From the NCBI GenBank assembly GCA_016926235.1, contig JAFGOZ010000143.1, forward strand, positions 37,075 to 101,074: DNA of 64,000 bases, written 5' to 3'. The stretch is from Bacteroidales bacterium. GTDB taxonomy: Bacteria; Bacteroidota; Bacteroidia; Bacteroidales; UBA10428. Shown in pieces: positions 1 through 7,699 of this stretch (position 1 is the first letter of the stretch; each line of letters opens with the position of its first letter). The notes under the pieces are model-generated. The model worked only from the letters and a program-made list of their open reading frames with translations, was not told the origin of the DNA and searched no databases. Position numbers and translations under genes: made by a program.

Positions 1-146
1 GTATTGGAGTTCAAGAGATGACACTGGAAGAAATTGGTGACCGGTTTGGACTTACACGGGAAAGAGTAAGGCAAATTAAAGAAAAAGCCATCCGAAGGCT
101 TAGACATACTTCAAGAAGTAAATTACTAAAATCATACTTAGGATGA
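1..146 (+). CDS. rpoD: RNA polymerase sigma-70 factor, C-terminal end (partial)
   Basis: Only the last 47 residues are in the window, read in the frame starting at base 3. They form sigma region 4.2: the stretch [20 protein letters not shown] is the helix-turn-helix that binds the -35/-33 promoter element, followed by the usual AIRRLRH tail and a short C-terminal extension ending LLKSYLG. This is the most conserved part of primary sigma factors. The ending matches the RpoD of Bacteroidota, but the rest of the protein is needed to exclude an alternative sigma. A strong terminator follows five bases after the stop. Confidence 0.9.
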   Translation, partial: IGVQEMTLEEIGDRFGLTRERVRQIKEKAIRRLRHTSRSKLLKSYLG

Positions 147-150
147 TATA

Positions 151-173
151 AAGAGGCTCAGGCCTCTTTTTTT
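151..173 (+). terminator. Intrinsic terminator of the sigma factor gene
   Basis: Perfect 7-bp stem AAGAGGC/GCCTCTT with a four-base loop (TCAG), followed directly by a run of T. It sits 5 bases after the sigma-factor stop and lies between two convergent genes. Confidence 0.85.
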
Positions 174-210
174 GATTTAAACACTGCGAGGAGTTGAACC
201 TTTGCAGGGT

Positions 211-1194
211 TTATAGTTCCATATAATATTGATTAGGCTGCAATTCAATCGATTCAATTTCAACCTCATTGACCAAATACTTCCTAATCTCCAAACAAAG
301 GTGGCATTTATTTAAGTAACCATACTCCGGATTAAAACCATACATATTTACGGCCATATCATAGAAAGCTCGTATTCCTTTTGAATAAAGCATGAGAATA
401 AAAGGGTATCTGTTTTCATTTAATTCTTTTCCCAAATCATCAATATGAATAGAAAATCCAGAACATAAACCTGGAATATAGTTTCCAAACAAATCCACAT
501 GAAAATGATCGGTTTTTGAGAGTTCTGTGCATCCATTGTTCTTATTCAATATACTTTCTAATGGAGTCAACTCAAATACTTGTTTAAAAGTATCAATAGC
601 CCTGCCTCCAAAATGTGTCCAGTATCTGTTTGGTATGCCGGCTAAATACTCTTTACCAAATACTTCACTATACTCCTTCAATGAGTGTGTTGAAGAATCA
701 TCAAAACGACTTAAATCATTCATAAAACCTTGTACCCACGGGAATACAGATAATCCGGTTCTTTGGCATGCGCTTATTAATTCTTTAACTCTACATAAAG
801 GTATATACTCATTATGAAAAGGACTAATTGATATTAATAATGTAGAAACTCCTTTGGCCCTGATAGCCCTAAGCTGCTCCTCCCCCTTCTCCTTATTAAC
901 AAACCATGATGAGTTCGTTTCGATATAATCAATTCCAATTCCTTCCTGATTGGCTATATCCAATACATCCAATAATCCATCAAAATTCAGAAAAGGTTCT
1001 CCTCCACCTATATGAACTGAATAACAACCTAAATCCTTTATCCATTTAAAATTATTACGTGCCTGTTCCCTCGTTATATATCTTTTTTCCCATTTTGGTG
1101 AGCATGCATATAAACAGTGTGCACAACGGGATGTACAGTAATAATTTGTGATTATGCCACCTGAAAATATTGTTTGGATTATTAAGTTTTTCAT
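211..1194 (-). CDS. Radical SAM protein with candidate auxiliary-cluster cysteines
   Basis: 327 residues. The radical SAM [4Fe-4S] motif CX3CX2C is C20/C24/C27, preceded by the first beta strand (IITNYY), and the SAM-binding GGGEP motif is at residues 63-67. A second set of cysteines lies in the C-terminal third (C222, C244, C297, C300; the last pair as CHLC), the arrangement expected of a SPASM/Twitch-like auxiliary cluster. The family is therefore clear but the substrate is not; no peptide precursor or partner gene is adjacent. The gene stands alone, convergent with the sigma gene, and has 255 bp of AT-rich DNA upstream. An anaerobic-type or peptide/cofactor-maturation role is inference only. 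Confidence 0.8.
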   Translation of the reverse strand: MKNLIIQTIFSGGIITNYYCTSRCAHCLYACSPKWEKRYITREQARNNFKWIKDLGCYSVHIGGGEPFLNFDGLLDVLDIANQEGIGIDYIETNSSWFVNKEKGEEQLRAIRAKGVSTLLISISPFHNEYIPLCRVKELISACQRTGLSVFPWVQGFMNDLSRFDDSSTHSLKEYSEVFGKEYLAGIPNRYWTHFGGRAIDTFKQVFELTPLESILNKNNGCTELSKTDHFHVDLFGNYIPGLCSGFSIHIDDLGKELNENRYPFILMLYSKGIRAFYDMAVNMYGFNPEYGYLNKCHLCLEIRKYLVNEVEIESIELQPNQYYMEL

Positions 1195-1449
1195 TAAAAC
1201 TTAAATTTTTACGTCATAATGGCTATAAAAATAAACCGCCTTTTCAATAAACATCTGGTGTTACATAAGTTAATAAAAAAAAACATTAAGTCTGAATTTT
1301 GAAGCAAGTATTTTTACGCAAAAGATGAAATAAAAATATCAGATATCTCATCTCTAAATACAAATCTATTAACATTTTAATACTTAAAGTCAATAAATAT
1401 CCCAAATAATATTATTGTAAATTTAAGTTACAATTAAACTCTACTTATC

Positions 1450-1938
1450 ATGAAAAAACGCGTTAAAGAATTATACCTTGATTTTTCCATTGGTGGTTAC
1501 ATTTTTTCCATCCAGGAAAGGCACATTGCCAGCATACTTCAAACTAACAGAATAACTAACAAGACATGCACTCCAAATGGCATTAACAGTTATACTTTAT
1601 ATAAAGGGAAAACATTGCCCATTATTAATGAATTTAAAATTCTCGGCATCACAGCACTTTGCAAAAAACACGGATCCGTCATTTTAATACTTAAAAATAC
1701 TGATGAGAATTTGGCCGGATTATATATGGATGACCTGATCGGGCTATCAACATATAATGATAAGGAAGCTGAGAATGTCCATCCATTATACATACCTGTT
1801 AAAACATGTTGTCTGAAAGCCATAATCCATGAAAAAAACGGATCCTGCAAATATTTACTGGATATTAATTCAATAATGAATGCTACAAATCCATTAAAGC
1901 CGGTTTCTTCAATGTATTTAGACCAAATTACAGCATAA
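1450..1938 (+). CDS. Degenerate CheW-like domain protein
   Basis: 162 residues with the general CheW fold pattern: an opening beta strand (LYLDFSIGGYIFSI), the segment LYKGKTLPIINE where CheW normally has NLRGxxLPxIDL, and the middle strand LAGLYMDDLIGL. The conserved Arg of the NLRG motif is Lys here, and several conserved hydrophobic and glycine positions are changed. CheW couples chemoreceptors to CheA; a divergent copy next to a canonical one may be a specialised adaptor or a decaying paralogue. It starts at ATG with no clear ribosome-binding site. A 400-bp gap with a structured element separates it from the canonical cheW. Confidence 0.65.
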   Translation: MKKRVKELYLDFSIGGYIFSIQERHIASILQTNRITNKTCTPNGINSYTLYKGKTLPIINEFKILGITALCKKHGSVILILKNTDENLAGLYMDDLIGLSTYNDKEAENVHPLYIPVKTCCLKAIIHEKNGSCKYLLDINSIMNATNPLKPVSSMYLDQITA

Positions 1939-1960
1939 TTTAAACGTATTCCGGTTGAAT

Positions 1961-2041
1961 GGCCGTTTTGCATGTAAAAGTACCTGAAAAAGCTAAAGAT
2001 GGGTCAGGGAGTTTGTCCGATCTCCCGAGTGCAAAACGGTC
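1961..2041 (+). ncRNA. Candidate structured RNA element between the CheW-like gene and cheW
   Basis: Outer stem of 12 pairs (1961-1972 with 2030-2041; one G-T wobble) closes an interior that folds into two smaller hairpins: ACCT (1982-1985) with GGGT (2001-2004), and GGGAG (2007-2011) with CTCCC (2022-2026). It begins 22 bases after the upstream stop and is followed by TTTATTTT. It could be an elaborate terminator, a leader element of the cheW-chemoreceptor operon, or a dispersed repeat. It matches no riboswitch consensus I know. The rest of the 1939-2339 gap shows no gene. Confidence 0.4.
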
Positions 2042-2339
2042 TTTATTTTCCTGCATATCCATAATTATGTTTCCCCGGTATTATATTTTCAGTTGCTGTA
2101 TTCTCTATAAAGTAACCAGAGTTTGTTTTAGAACAATACATACCGGTTTCTATAATTTATAAAAAAACATGGACAAATGCAAATTTTATTCCCTGTATTA
2201 CAACTAAAGTAAATGCCCATTTTTTAATCTTGCAGGTTCTTAAAATACAGGTCGAAATATCACATCTGACAGGTCAATTTAGTTCTGGAAATAAGGATTT
2301 ACATCTATTTTTATTTCATTATTATAAAAAATACAAACC

Positions 2340-2855
2340 ATGAAAAAAGAGACGATCCAGAACCACTCGTATTTATCATTCGAGTTAGGCAGGGAGATTT
2401 TCGCAGCGCATGTAAGCTATGTGATAAACATCCTTGAAATGACCAAAATAACCCAGGTACCCACAAGCCCCCCATATATGCTGGGAATTATTAACCTGAG
2501 GGGAACTGTTTTGCCATTGATTGACTTACGTATGAAATTTGGTATGGTGCCTACACCTATTACAAACAACACTTGTATATTAGTATTATGCGTAAACATC
2601 GATCGGGAAACCATAATGCTTGGTGCACTGGTAGATTCAGTAAGAGAAGTACTTGAAATCGAGCCTGAGAAAATACAACCAGCTCCAAGCCTTGGAGGGA
2701 AATTCAACACCATAGGATTTAAAGGCGTGTATAAAGATATCAATGATGACTTTATACAAATAGTAGATATGGATTCGATACTGGCAATGAAAGAATTATC
2801 TGTTCTTAAAAGTGAATCCACTAAGGTTAATAAACTTGAAGAAATTACAAACTAA
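2340..2855 (+). CDS. cheW: Chemotaxis coupling protein CheW
   Basis: 171 residues, a complete CheW domain. Recognisable parts are YLSFELGREIFAAHVSYV at the N-terminus, the interface motif INLRGTVLPLIDLR around residues 50-63, and GALVDSVREVLEIEPEKIQP near residues 98-117. It is a cytoplasmic adaptor joining chemoreceptors to the CheA kinase. The gene lies 17 bases upstream of a chemoreceptor gene and is almost certainly co-transcribed with it. No CheA, CheB or CheR gene is in the window, so its kinase must be encoded elsewhere. Confidence 0.9.
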   Translation: MKKETIQNHSYLSFELGREIFAAHVSYVINILEMTKITQVPTSPPYMLGIINLRGTVLPLIDLRMKFGMVPTPITNNTCILVLCVNIDRETIMLGALVDSVREVLEIEPEKIQPAPSLGGKFNTIGFKGVYKDINDDFIQIVDMDSILAMKELSVLKSESTKVNKLEEITN

Positions 2856-2872
2856 AATAGGAGGACTAAGAG

Positions 2873-4906
2873 ATGAACTTTAAGAATTTAAAAATCGGAG
2901 CCAAATTATCTATTGGATTTGGCTTACTTATTGTAATAGTGATCATCCTGGGATCGCTGGCAATATTAAATATGTCCAGAATTTCGAAAAAATCAACCTG
3001 GCTGGCAAAAGAATATGCGCCGGAAGTGGAAGTAGCAAATAAAATTGAAAGAAACTCATTGCTTACCATATACAATATGCGGGGTTATGGTTATACTGAG
3101 GAGAAAGACTTTCTGAACAAAAGCAGTGATTATCTTAAAAATGTAAGGACATCATTGAATGACGCAAAAACCCTGGCAAGATCTGCCACTCAACTGGTAA
3201 AGCTCAATGAGGCTATTGGCAACACAGAAGAGGCCGTAAATAAGTATGAAAAGTTAGTTGAACAAACCATTGAGGTAAACAAAATCCTTGAAGAAGATAG
3301 AAAGTTGATGGATGAAGCAGCTGCACAATACATTAAAAACTGCAATGAATATTTAGCATCACAAAATGAGGCCATGACAAATGAAATAGGTGGAGGTGGC
3401 ACTTCGTTGGAAAGATTAAAGAAAATATCCCTAATCAATGATATTATTGACCTGGGAAATGCAACCCGTGTTGGCAATTTTAAATCACAAGCCACCAGAG
3501 ATCCTGAACAATTTAAAGAGGTAATGGGCAATTTTGACAAAATGAAACCTATGTTCGAAGAAATACTTAAAAATACGCGATTGGAAATTAACATCAAACA
3601 GGTCGGAGCTGTTCAAAAAGCTGCTGACGATTATCATCAGGCCATGAAAGACTTTTTGGCTAACTGGGAGAAACGGGAAGAAATAGCCAAAGAAAGAAAT
3701 GATGTGGCAGAACAAGTGTTAGCTGATTCGAAAATGGTTTCAGAAGCAGGTATTGAACAAACGCTGAGAATCGCAGAAGAGGCAGTTATCCTTCTATCAA
3801 AATCAAGCACTGTAATGATTGCCGGTTTAATACTGGCATTGATTTTAGGAGTTGCATTTGCATTACTTATAACAAAAGCAATTACAGGTCCTGTATCAAA
3901 AGGAGTACTATTTGCCCAGCATATGGCTGATGGGGATCTTACTGCCAATATCGACATAGAACAAAAAGATGAAATTGGCATGCTGGCTACTGCACTGCGA
4001 GCTATGAAAGATAAATTAAAAGAAGTCATTTCCTTTATTGTAAATTCGGCTGATAATATAGCAGCTGCAAGCCAGGAAATGAGCGCTAATTCGCAACAGG
4101 TATCACAAGGTGCATCTGAACAGGCATCATCTGCTGAAGAAGTATCATCATCTATGGAAGAAATGGCTGCTAACATCGAACAGAATACGGAGAATGCAAA
4201 ACAAACCGAGGGCATTGCATTAAATGCATCCAAGGGTATAGCTAAAGGAAACCAATCTGTTGAAATTGCAGTAGATGCCATGAATAATATTGCTGATAAA
4301 ATCAAGATCATCAATGACATTGCATTCCAGACCAATATTCTTGCTCTTAATGCTGCCGTTGAAGCAGCCAGGGCCGGCGAACATGGTAAGGGTTTTGCTG
4401 TTGTGGCTGCTGAAGTCAGAAAACTGGCCGAAAGAAGTAAAATTGCTGCAGATGAGATTGATGACCTGTCAAGAAATGGAGTACAGGTATCTGAAGAAGC
4501 TGGTAAACAACTCGCTGAGATTGTTCCTGAAATAGAAAAAACCGCCAAACTGGTGCAGGAAATATCTGCTGCAAGCCTGGAACAAAACTCCGGTGCCGAC
4601 CAGGTAAATGCTGCCATACAGCAACTAAATCAGGTTACGCAACAAAATGCAGCCGCTGCAGAAGAGATGGCTACATCTGCTGAAGAACTCTCAGCACAGG
4701 CAGATCAGTTAAAAGGTGCAATATCATTCTTTAAAATTGATAAAAAAGACCTGTCGCATAATATGGTTAAAAAGCATGCTGTAAATATTGCACATATTGA
4801 GAAAAAGAAAACAACCAAGAAGGCAGGCAAAAAGGAAGCAACTGATAAAGTGGTGATTGCGATGGATGAGGATGGGAAAGAACAGACAGAATTTGAAAGC
4901 TTCTAG
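2873..4906 (+). CDS. Methyl-accepting chemotaxis protein
   Basis: 677 residues. A transmembrane helix at about 11-32 is followed by a ~280-residue all-helical extracytoplasmic sensor (4HB/HBM-like; no Cache or PAS pattern seen), a second transmembrane helix at about 313-334, HAMP at about 335-388, then the coiled-coil signalling domain. The conserved hairpin tip (about 482-521) contains [20 protein letters not shown] and [17 protein letters not shown]. Helices rich in Gln/Glu/Ala on either side are the likely methylation regions. After the signalling domain comes a basic linker, and the protein ends in EFESF, which fits the x-aromatic-x-x-aromatic CheR-tethering pentapeptide. Unusually for this group, an AGGAGG ribosome-binding site precedes the ATG. 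Forms an operon with cheW. Confidence 0.93.
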   Translation: MNFKNLKIGAKLSIGFGLLIVIVIILGSLAILNMSRISKKSTWLAKEYAPEVEVANKIERNSLLTIYNMRGYGYTEEKDFLNKSSDYLKNVRTSLNDAKTLARSATQLVKLNEAIGNTEEAVNKYEKLVEQTIEVNKILEEDRKLMDEAAAQYIKNCNEYLASQNEAMTNEIGGGGTSLERLKKISLINDIIDLGNATRVGNFKSQATRDPEQFKEVMGNFDKMKPMFEEILKNTRLEINIKQVGAVQKAADDYHQAMKDFLANWEKREEIAKERNDVAEQVLADSKMVSEAGIEQTLRIAEEAVILLSKSSTVMIAGLILALILGVAFALLITKAITGPVSKGVLFAQHMADGDLTANIDIEQKDEIGMLATALRAMKDKLKEVISFIVNSADNIAAASQEMSANSQQVSQGASEQASSAEEVSSSMEEMAANIEQNTENAKQTEGIALNASKGIAKGNQSVEIAVDAMNNIADKIKIINDIAFQTNILALNAAVEAARAGEHGKGFAVVAAEVRKLAERSKIAADEIDDLSRNGVQVSEEAGKQLAEIVPEIEKTAKLVQEISAASLEQNSGADQVNAAIQQLNQVTQQNAAAAEEMATSAEELSAQADQLKGAISFFKIDKKDLSHNMVKKHAVNIAHIEKKKTTKKAGKKEATDKVVIAMDEDGKEQTEFESF

Positions 4907-4917
4907 CCTGGAATGAA

Positions 4918-4951
4918 AGTGAGGCAGTTTAGTAGCTGCCTCTCTTTTTTC
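4918..4951 (+). terminator. Intrinsic terminator after the chemoreceptor gene
   Basis: Stem GAGGCAG/CTGCCTC with an 8-base loop, extended by AGTG/CTCT with one mismatch, then TTTTTT. It lies 12 bases after the chemoreceptor stop. Because the hairpin occupies this stretch, the next gene cannot sensibly begin at 4913; its start is set at 4985. Confidence 0.8.
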
Positions 4952-4984
4952 TATCAAATATGGATAACCTTACAAAAAACATAT

Positions 4985-5383
4985 ATGAATCAAACAAGAA
5001 TTCTCATTGTAGATGACTCAGATACAACTTTATATCTTGTGAGGTCATTTCTTCAAGAGAGCATTGATTGCCAGGTTTTTTTAGAGCATAATAGCAAAAG
5101 AGCATTAAATACTATTGCCCGACTTCACCCCGATATCCTTATACTTGACCTCCTAATGCCCCATAAGACGGGTCTTGAAATACTTTATTCAATAAGATCC
5201 AAAAGTATCAACAAAGATTTACCTGTTGTTATTCTCAGTTCAGCATCCAGCAACTATTATATCCGGGAAGCAAACAGGCTGCACGCAACATATTATCTAA
5301 CCAAACCCATTCGCAAAGAAACTTTAGTTAATGCAATACTGAATATTCAGGTAACTCTTTCAAATTCTAAAACTTATATTTAA
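4985..5383 (+). CDS. Single-domain response regulator (receiver protein)
   Basis: 132 residues from the ATG at 4985, chosen because a terminator covers 4918-4951 and the receiver fold begins right at this Met (MNQTRILIVDDSDTTLYLV). Acidic pair DD in the first loop, phospho-acceptor Asp in DILILDLLMPHKTGLE, the SSA switch region (VVILSSAS) and Lys in LTKPIR are all present. There is no output domain, so it acts either as a phospho-relay partner or by protein contact, like CheY. Closest in arrangement is the other stand-alone receiver at 12324. Its kinase may be one of the two hybrid kinases that follow on the other strand. Confidence 0.88.
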   Translation: MNQTRILIVDDSDTTLYLVRSFLQESIDCQVFLEHNSKRALNTIARLHPDILILDLLMPHKTGLEILYSIRSKSINKDLPVVILSSASSNYYIREANRLHATYYLTKPIRKETLVNAILNIQVTLSNSKTYI

Positions 5384-5432
5384 AAGGTTGTGTGCCAAAT
5401 ACAAATTCTTATATTATCCCTCAATGTCCGAA

Positions 5433-7658
5433 TCAACCTCCTTTTGCCATAAAACTCCTTAACTTTTCATGTAAAAGCGCTTCGTCTATTGGTTTAGAAA
5501 GATAATCATCGCACCCCGACTCAAGGGCAAGCTTTTCATCCGATTGCATTGCATACGCAGTTTGAGCAATAATATAGATATTTTTCTGTATGGCTTTGAT
5601 TTCATCTATCATTGACAATCCGTTCATATCTGGCAATTGTATATCTAATAAAACCAGGTCAAAAGGATGTTTCCTGACCATTTTCAAAGTCTCCTGACCA
5701 GTTGTTGCAATTTTTACATCAAATTGCGTTGATTGCAATATTTCCTCAATAAATAACCGGCTTGTCAGGTCATCTTCAACCAGAAGTATTTTTAATCCAT
5801 TCTTTTGGTCACCAGGTTCTTTCATATCAATTTCATTCAGGATATTCTTATTATCCATACTACTGGTTAGGGTATTTTTGTTTTGAACCGTAAACCAAAA
5901 AGTTGTTCCCTTTCCAACCTCTGACTCATACCAAATCTTTCCACCTAATAATTCTACCAGCGATTTCACTATTGACAAACCCAATCCATTGCCCCCGTAA
6001 GATCTGCTTACTTCCTCATCTGCCTGCCTGAAACGATCAAATATGATATCCTTCTTATCATCAGATATACCAATACCGGTATCCTTCACAAAAAACAAGG
6101 GCATATTATCAGATATTGATGATAATCCAAATTCAATTTTCCCTGCTGTTGTAAACTTAATGGCATTATCCAATAAGTTAATCAATATTTGCCTTATACG
6201 ATATTCATCAGAATTTAAAATGTATGAACCCTGTTTTTTTTGCAAAACTATTTCAATCACTTTTTTTTCTTTCTCAATGATGGTGGTGCTGTATAAAGAA
6301 TAAATATCATGGAGGATACTGTTTATATCGAATGGTTTATCCTCAATTAGAATTACGCCCGAATCTATCTGGGATATATCCAGAATATCATCAATAATTT
6401 TTAACAAGGTCTTGGACGATTTTCTCACTATCGAATAATATCTATCCTTGCTGGCTTTGCTTAATCCATCCCTTAAAAGCATTCCCGAAAAACCAAGTAT
6501 GCCATTCAGGGGAGTACGAATTTCATGACTTATATTAGTCAAAAAAGCAGTTTTAATTTTATCGCTCTCTTCAGCTTTTAATCTTGCCTCTTTTAACTCA
6601 TCTTCAGTGTTTTTACGGTATATGGCAATGCTATAGATGTTTGCCAATTTGTTAATGAATTCCAGGTCCTGATCATTATATCCTTCTTGCTTGTTCGCCA
6701 AGGCAATCTGACCCACAAGCTCTCCTTTAAAAACTGCTGGAACTGATAAAAAATTGAAAATAGGTAAATGACCTTTGGGAATGCCTTTGGATGATGGATG
6801 TTTCAAAGGTGAATTTGTATAAAATGCTTTACCTGTATTTAAGACATAACCCCATAATCCCGAATATCCTTCATGGCCTTTTGGGAAACAAATATCCTTA
6901 TCACTCATGCTACATAAACCTTTTAACAGGTCGCTAAGCGTATGACCAATATTGTCCCCCGTTTTTCGATCGATAGAAGATACATAACCAAAATTGCTGT
7001 TTGTTATTTTAATGGCCTGATCATACACTATATCGGCAATATGCTTCATAGACAGGTCTGGTTGTATAATTACTTTACTTAAAAGAGCCAGAGTTTTTGT
7101 ATGTTCCTTCTCCTTCTCAGCTCTTTGTTTTGCATTCTCCAGTTCCGTTTCTCTTTGCTTCAATGAACTAATATCCCTGGTAATTCCTTTTATACCTATT
7201 GGTTCACCATCATCATCGTATAGGATATCAGCCTTTATCTCTATCCAAATTACACTTCCTCCTTTATTTCTCGCTTCAAATTGTTCCACAACAGGCATTT
7301 CAAATTTCAGGCCCTCATTAATTAATCCCCTATAAGTATCGATTAAGTTCTTTGCTTTAAATAAAGATTGAGGTGTAAGAATTTCTTCAATAGGTATTTT
7401 CGGTCTTTCAGAAATTGAATAACCAAAAAGGGGTTTTGAACAAGGATCAATATAAATCTGTTTCATATGAAAATCCGAAACCCACACCTCTGCATCAAGA
7501 TATTGCAGGATCCCTTTCAGGTAATCTTTGCTGCTAGTATTTTGCATTATCATCTTTTGCTGAAGTGCAAGATTGTTTTGTCCTTCATTTTCAACCCTTG
7601 AATTATTATTTCCGCATTTCAGGGTTTTCTTTTCAGATATATCAGTCATTTTATTCAT
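5433..7658 (-). CDS. PAS-GAF hybrid histidine kinase with receiver domain
   Basis: 741 residues with no transmembrane segment, so a cytoplasmic sensor. Order: PAS plus PAC (about 40-170; GIKGITRDISSLK is the PAC end), GAF (about 185-355), HisKA with phospho-acceptor H378 in ISHEIRTPLNG, HATPase_c with N, G1 and G2 boxes (LLDNAIKF, DTGIGI, GGNGLGLSI), then a receiver domain with phospho-acceptor D672 (LVLLDIQLPDMNG). The GAF domain shares a GHxxxxxxxxxPxxxxxxxxGxxxLAN pattern with those of the next kinase and the protein at 13155. Start at 7658; a second Met three residues in is also possible. Downstream of the larger kinase gene on the same strand (41-base gap), probably one transcript. Confidence 0.92.
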   Translation of the reverse strand: MNKMTDISEKKTLKCGNNNSRVENEGQNNLALQQKMIMQNTSSKDYLKGILQYLDAEVWVSDFHMKQIYIDPCSKPLFGYSISERPKIPIEEILTPQSLFKAKNLIDTYRGLINEGLKFEMPVVEQFEARNKGGSVIWIEIKADILYDDDGEPIGIKGITRDISSLKQRETELENAKQRAEKEKEHTKTLALLSKVIIQPDLSMKHIADIVYDQAIKITNSNFGYVSSIDRKTGDNIGHTLSDLLKGLCSMSDKDICFPKGHEGYSGLWGYVLNTGKAFYTNSPLKHPSSKGIPKGHLPIFNFLSVPAVFKGELVGQIALANKQEGYNDQDLEFINKLANIYSIAIYRKNTEDELKEARLKAEESDKIKTAFLTNISHEIRTPLNGILGFSGMLLRDGLSKASKDRYYSIVRKSSKTLLKIIDDILDISQIDSGVILIEDKPFDINSILHDIYSLYSTTIIEKEKKVIEIVLQKKQGSYILNSDEYRIRQILINLLDNAIKFTTAGKIEFGLSSISDNMPLFFVKDTGIGISDDKKDIIFDRFRQADEEVSRSYGGNGLGLSIVKSLVELLGGKIWYESEVGKGTTFWFTVQNKNTLTSSMDNKNILNEIDMKEPGDQKNGLKILLVEDDLTSRLFIEEILQSTQFDVKIATTGQETLKMVRKHPFDLVLLDIQLPDMNGLSMIDEIKAIQKNIYIIAQTAYAMQSDEKLALESGCDDYLSKPIDEALLHEKLRSFMAKGG

Positions 7659-7699
7659 TTTTTATCCCCATATAATATAAGCTTATTTTTAAGCATATC

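Noticed and set aside
178..215. A stretch recalling the T-arm and 3' end of a tRNA on the minus strand (GGTTCAACTCC)
   Set aside because: The flanking bases do not pair into a T-stem or acceptor stem and no D or anticodon arm is present.
1961..2041. Cyclic-di-GMP riboswitch, given the chemotaxis context
   Set aside because: The conserved GEMM core and tetraloop-receptor bases are not present.
1959..2162. A 67-codon + strand frame in the gap after the CheW-like gene
   Set aside because: It overlaps the structured element and has no homology-like pattern or start signal.
3637..4617. A 326-codon open frame on the minus strand inside the chemoreceptor gene
   Set aside because: It is the antisense shadow of an Ala/Ser/Glu-rich coding sequence; its translation is low-complexity with no domain pattern, and the + strand gene is certain.
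4913..4984. Upstream start for the receiver protein at 4913
   Set aside because: This extension would be translated through the chemoreceptor terminator, and the receiver fold starts at the Met of 4985.
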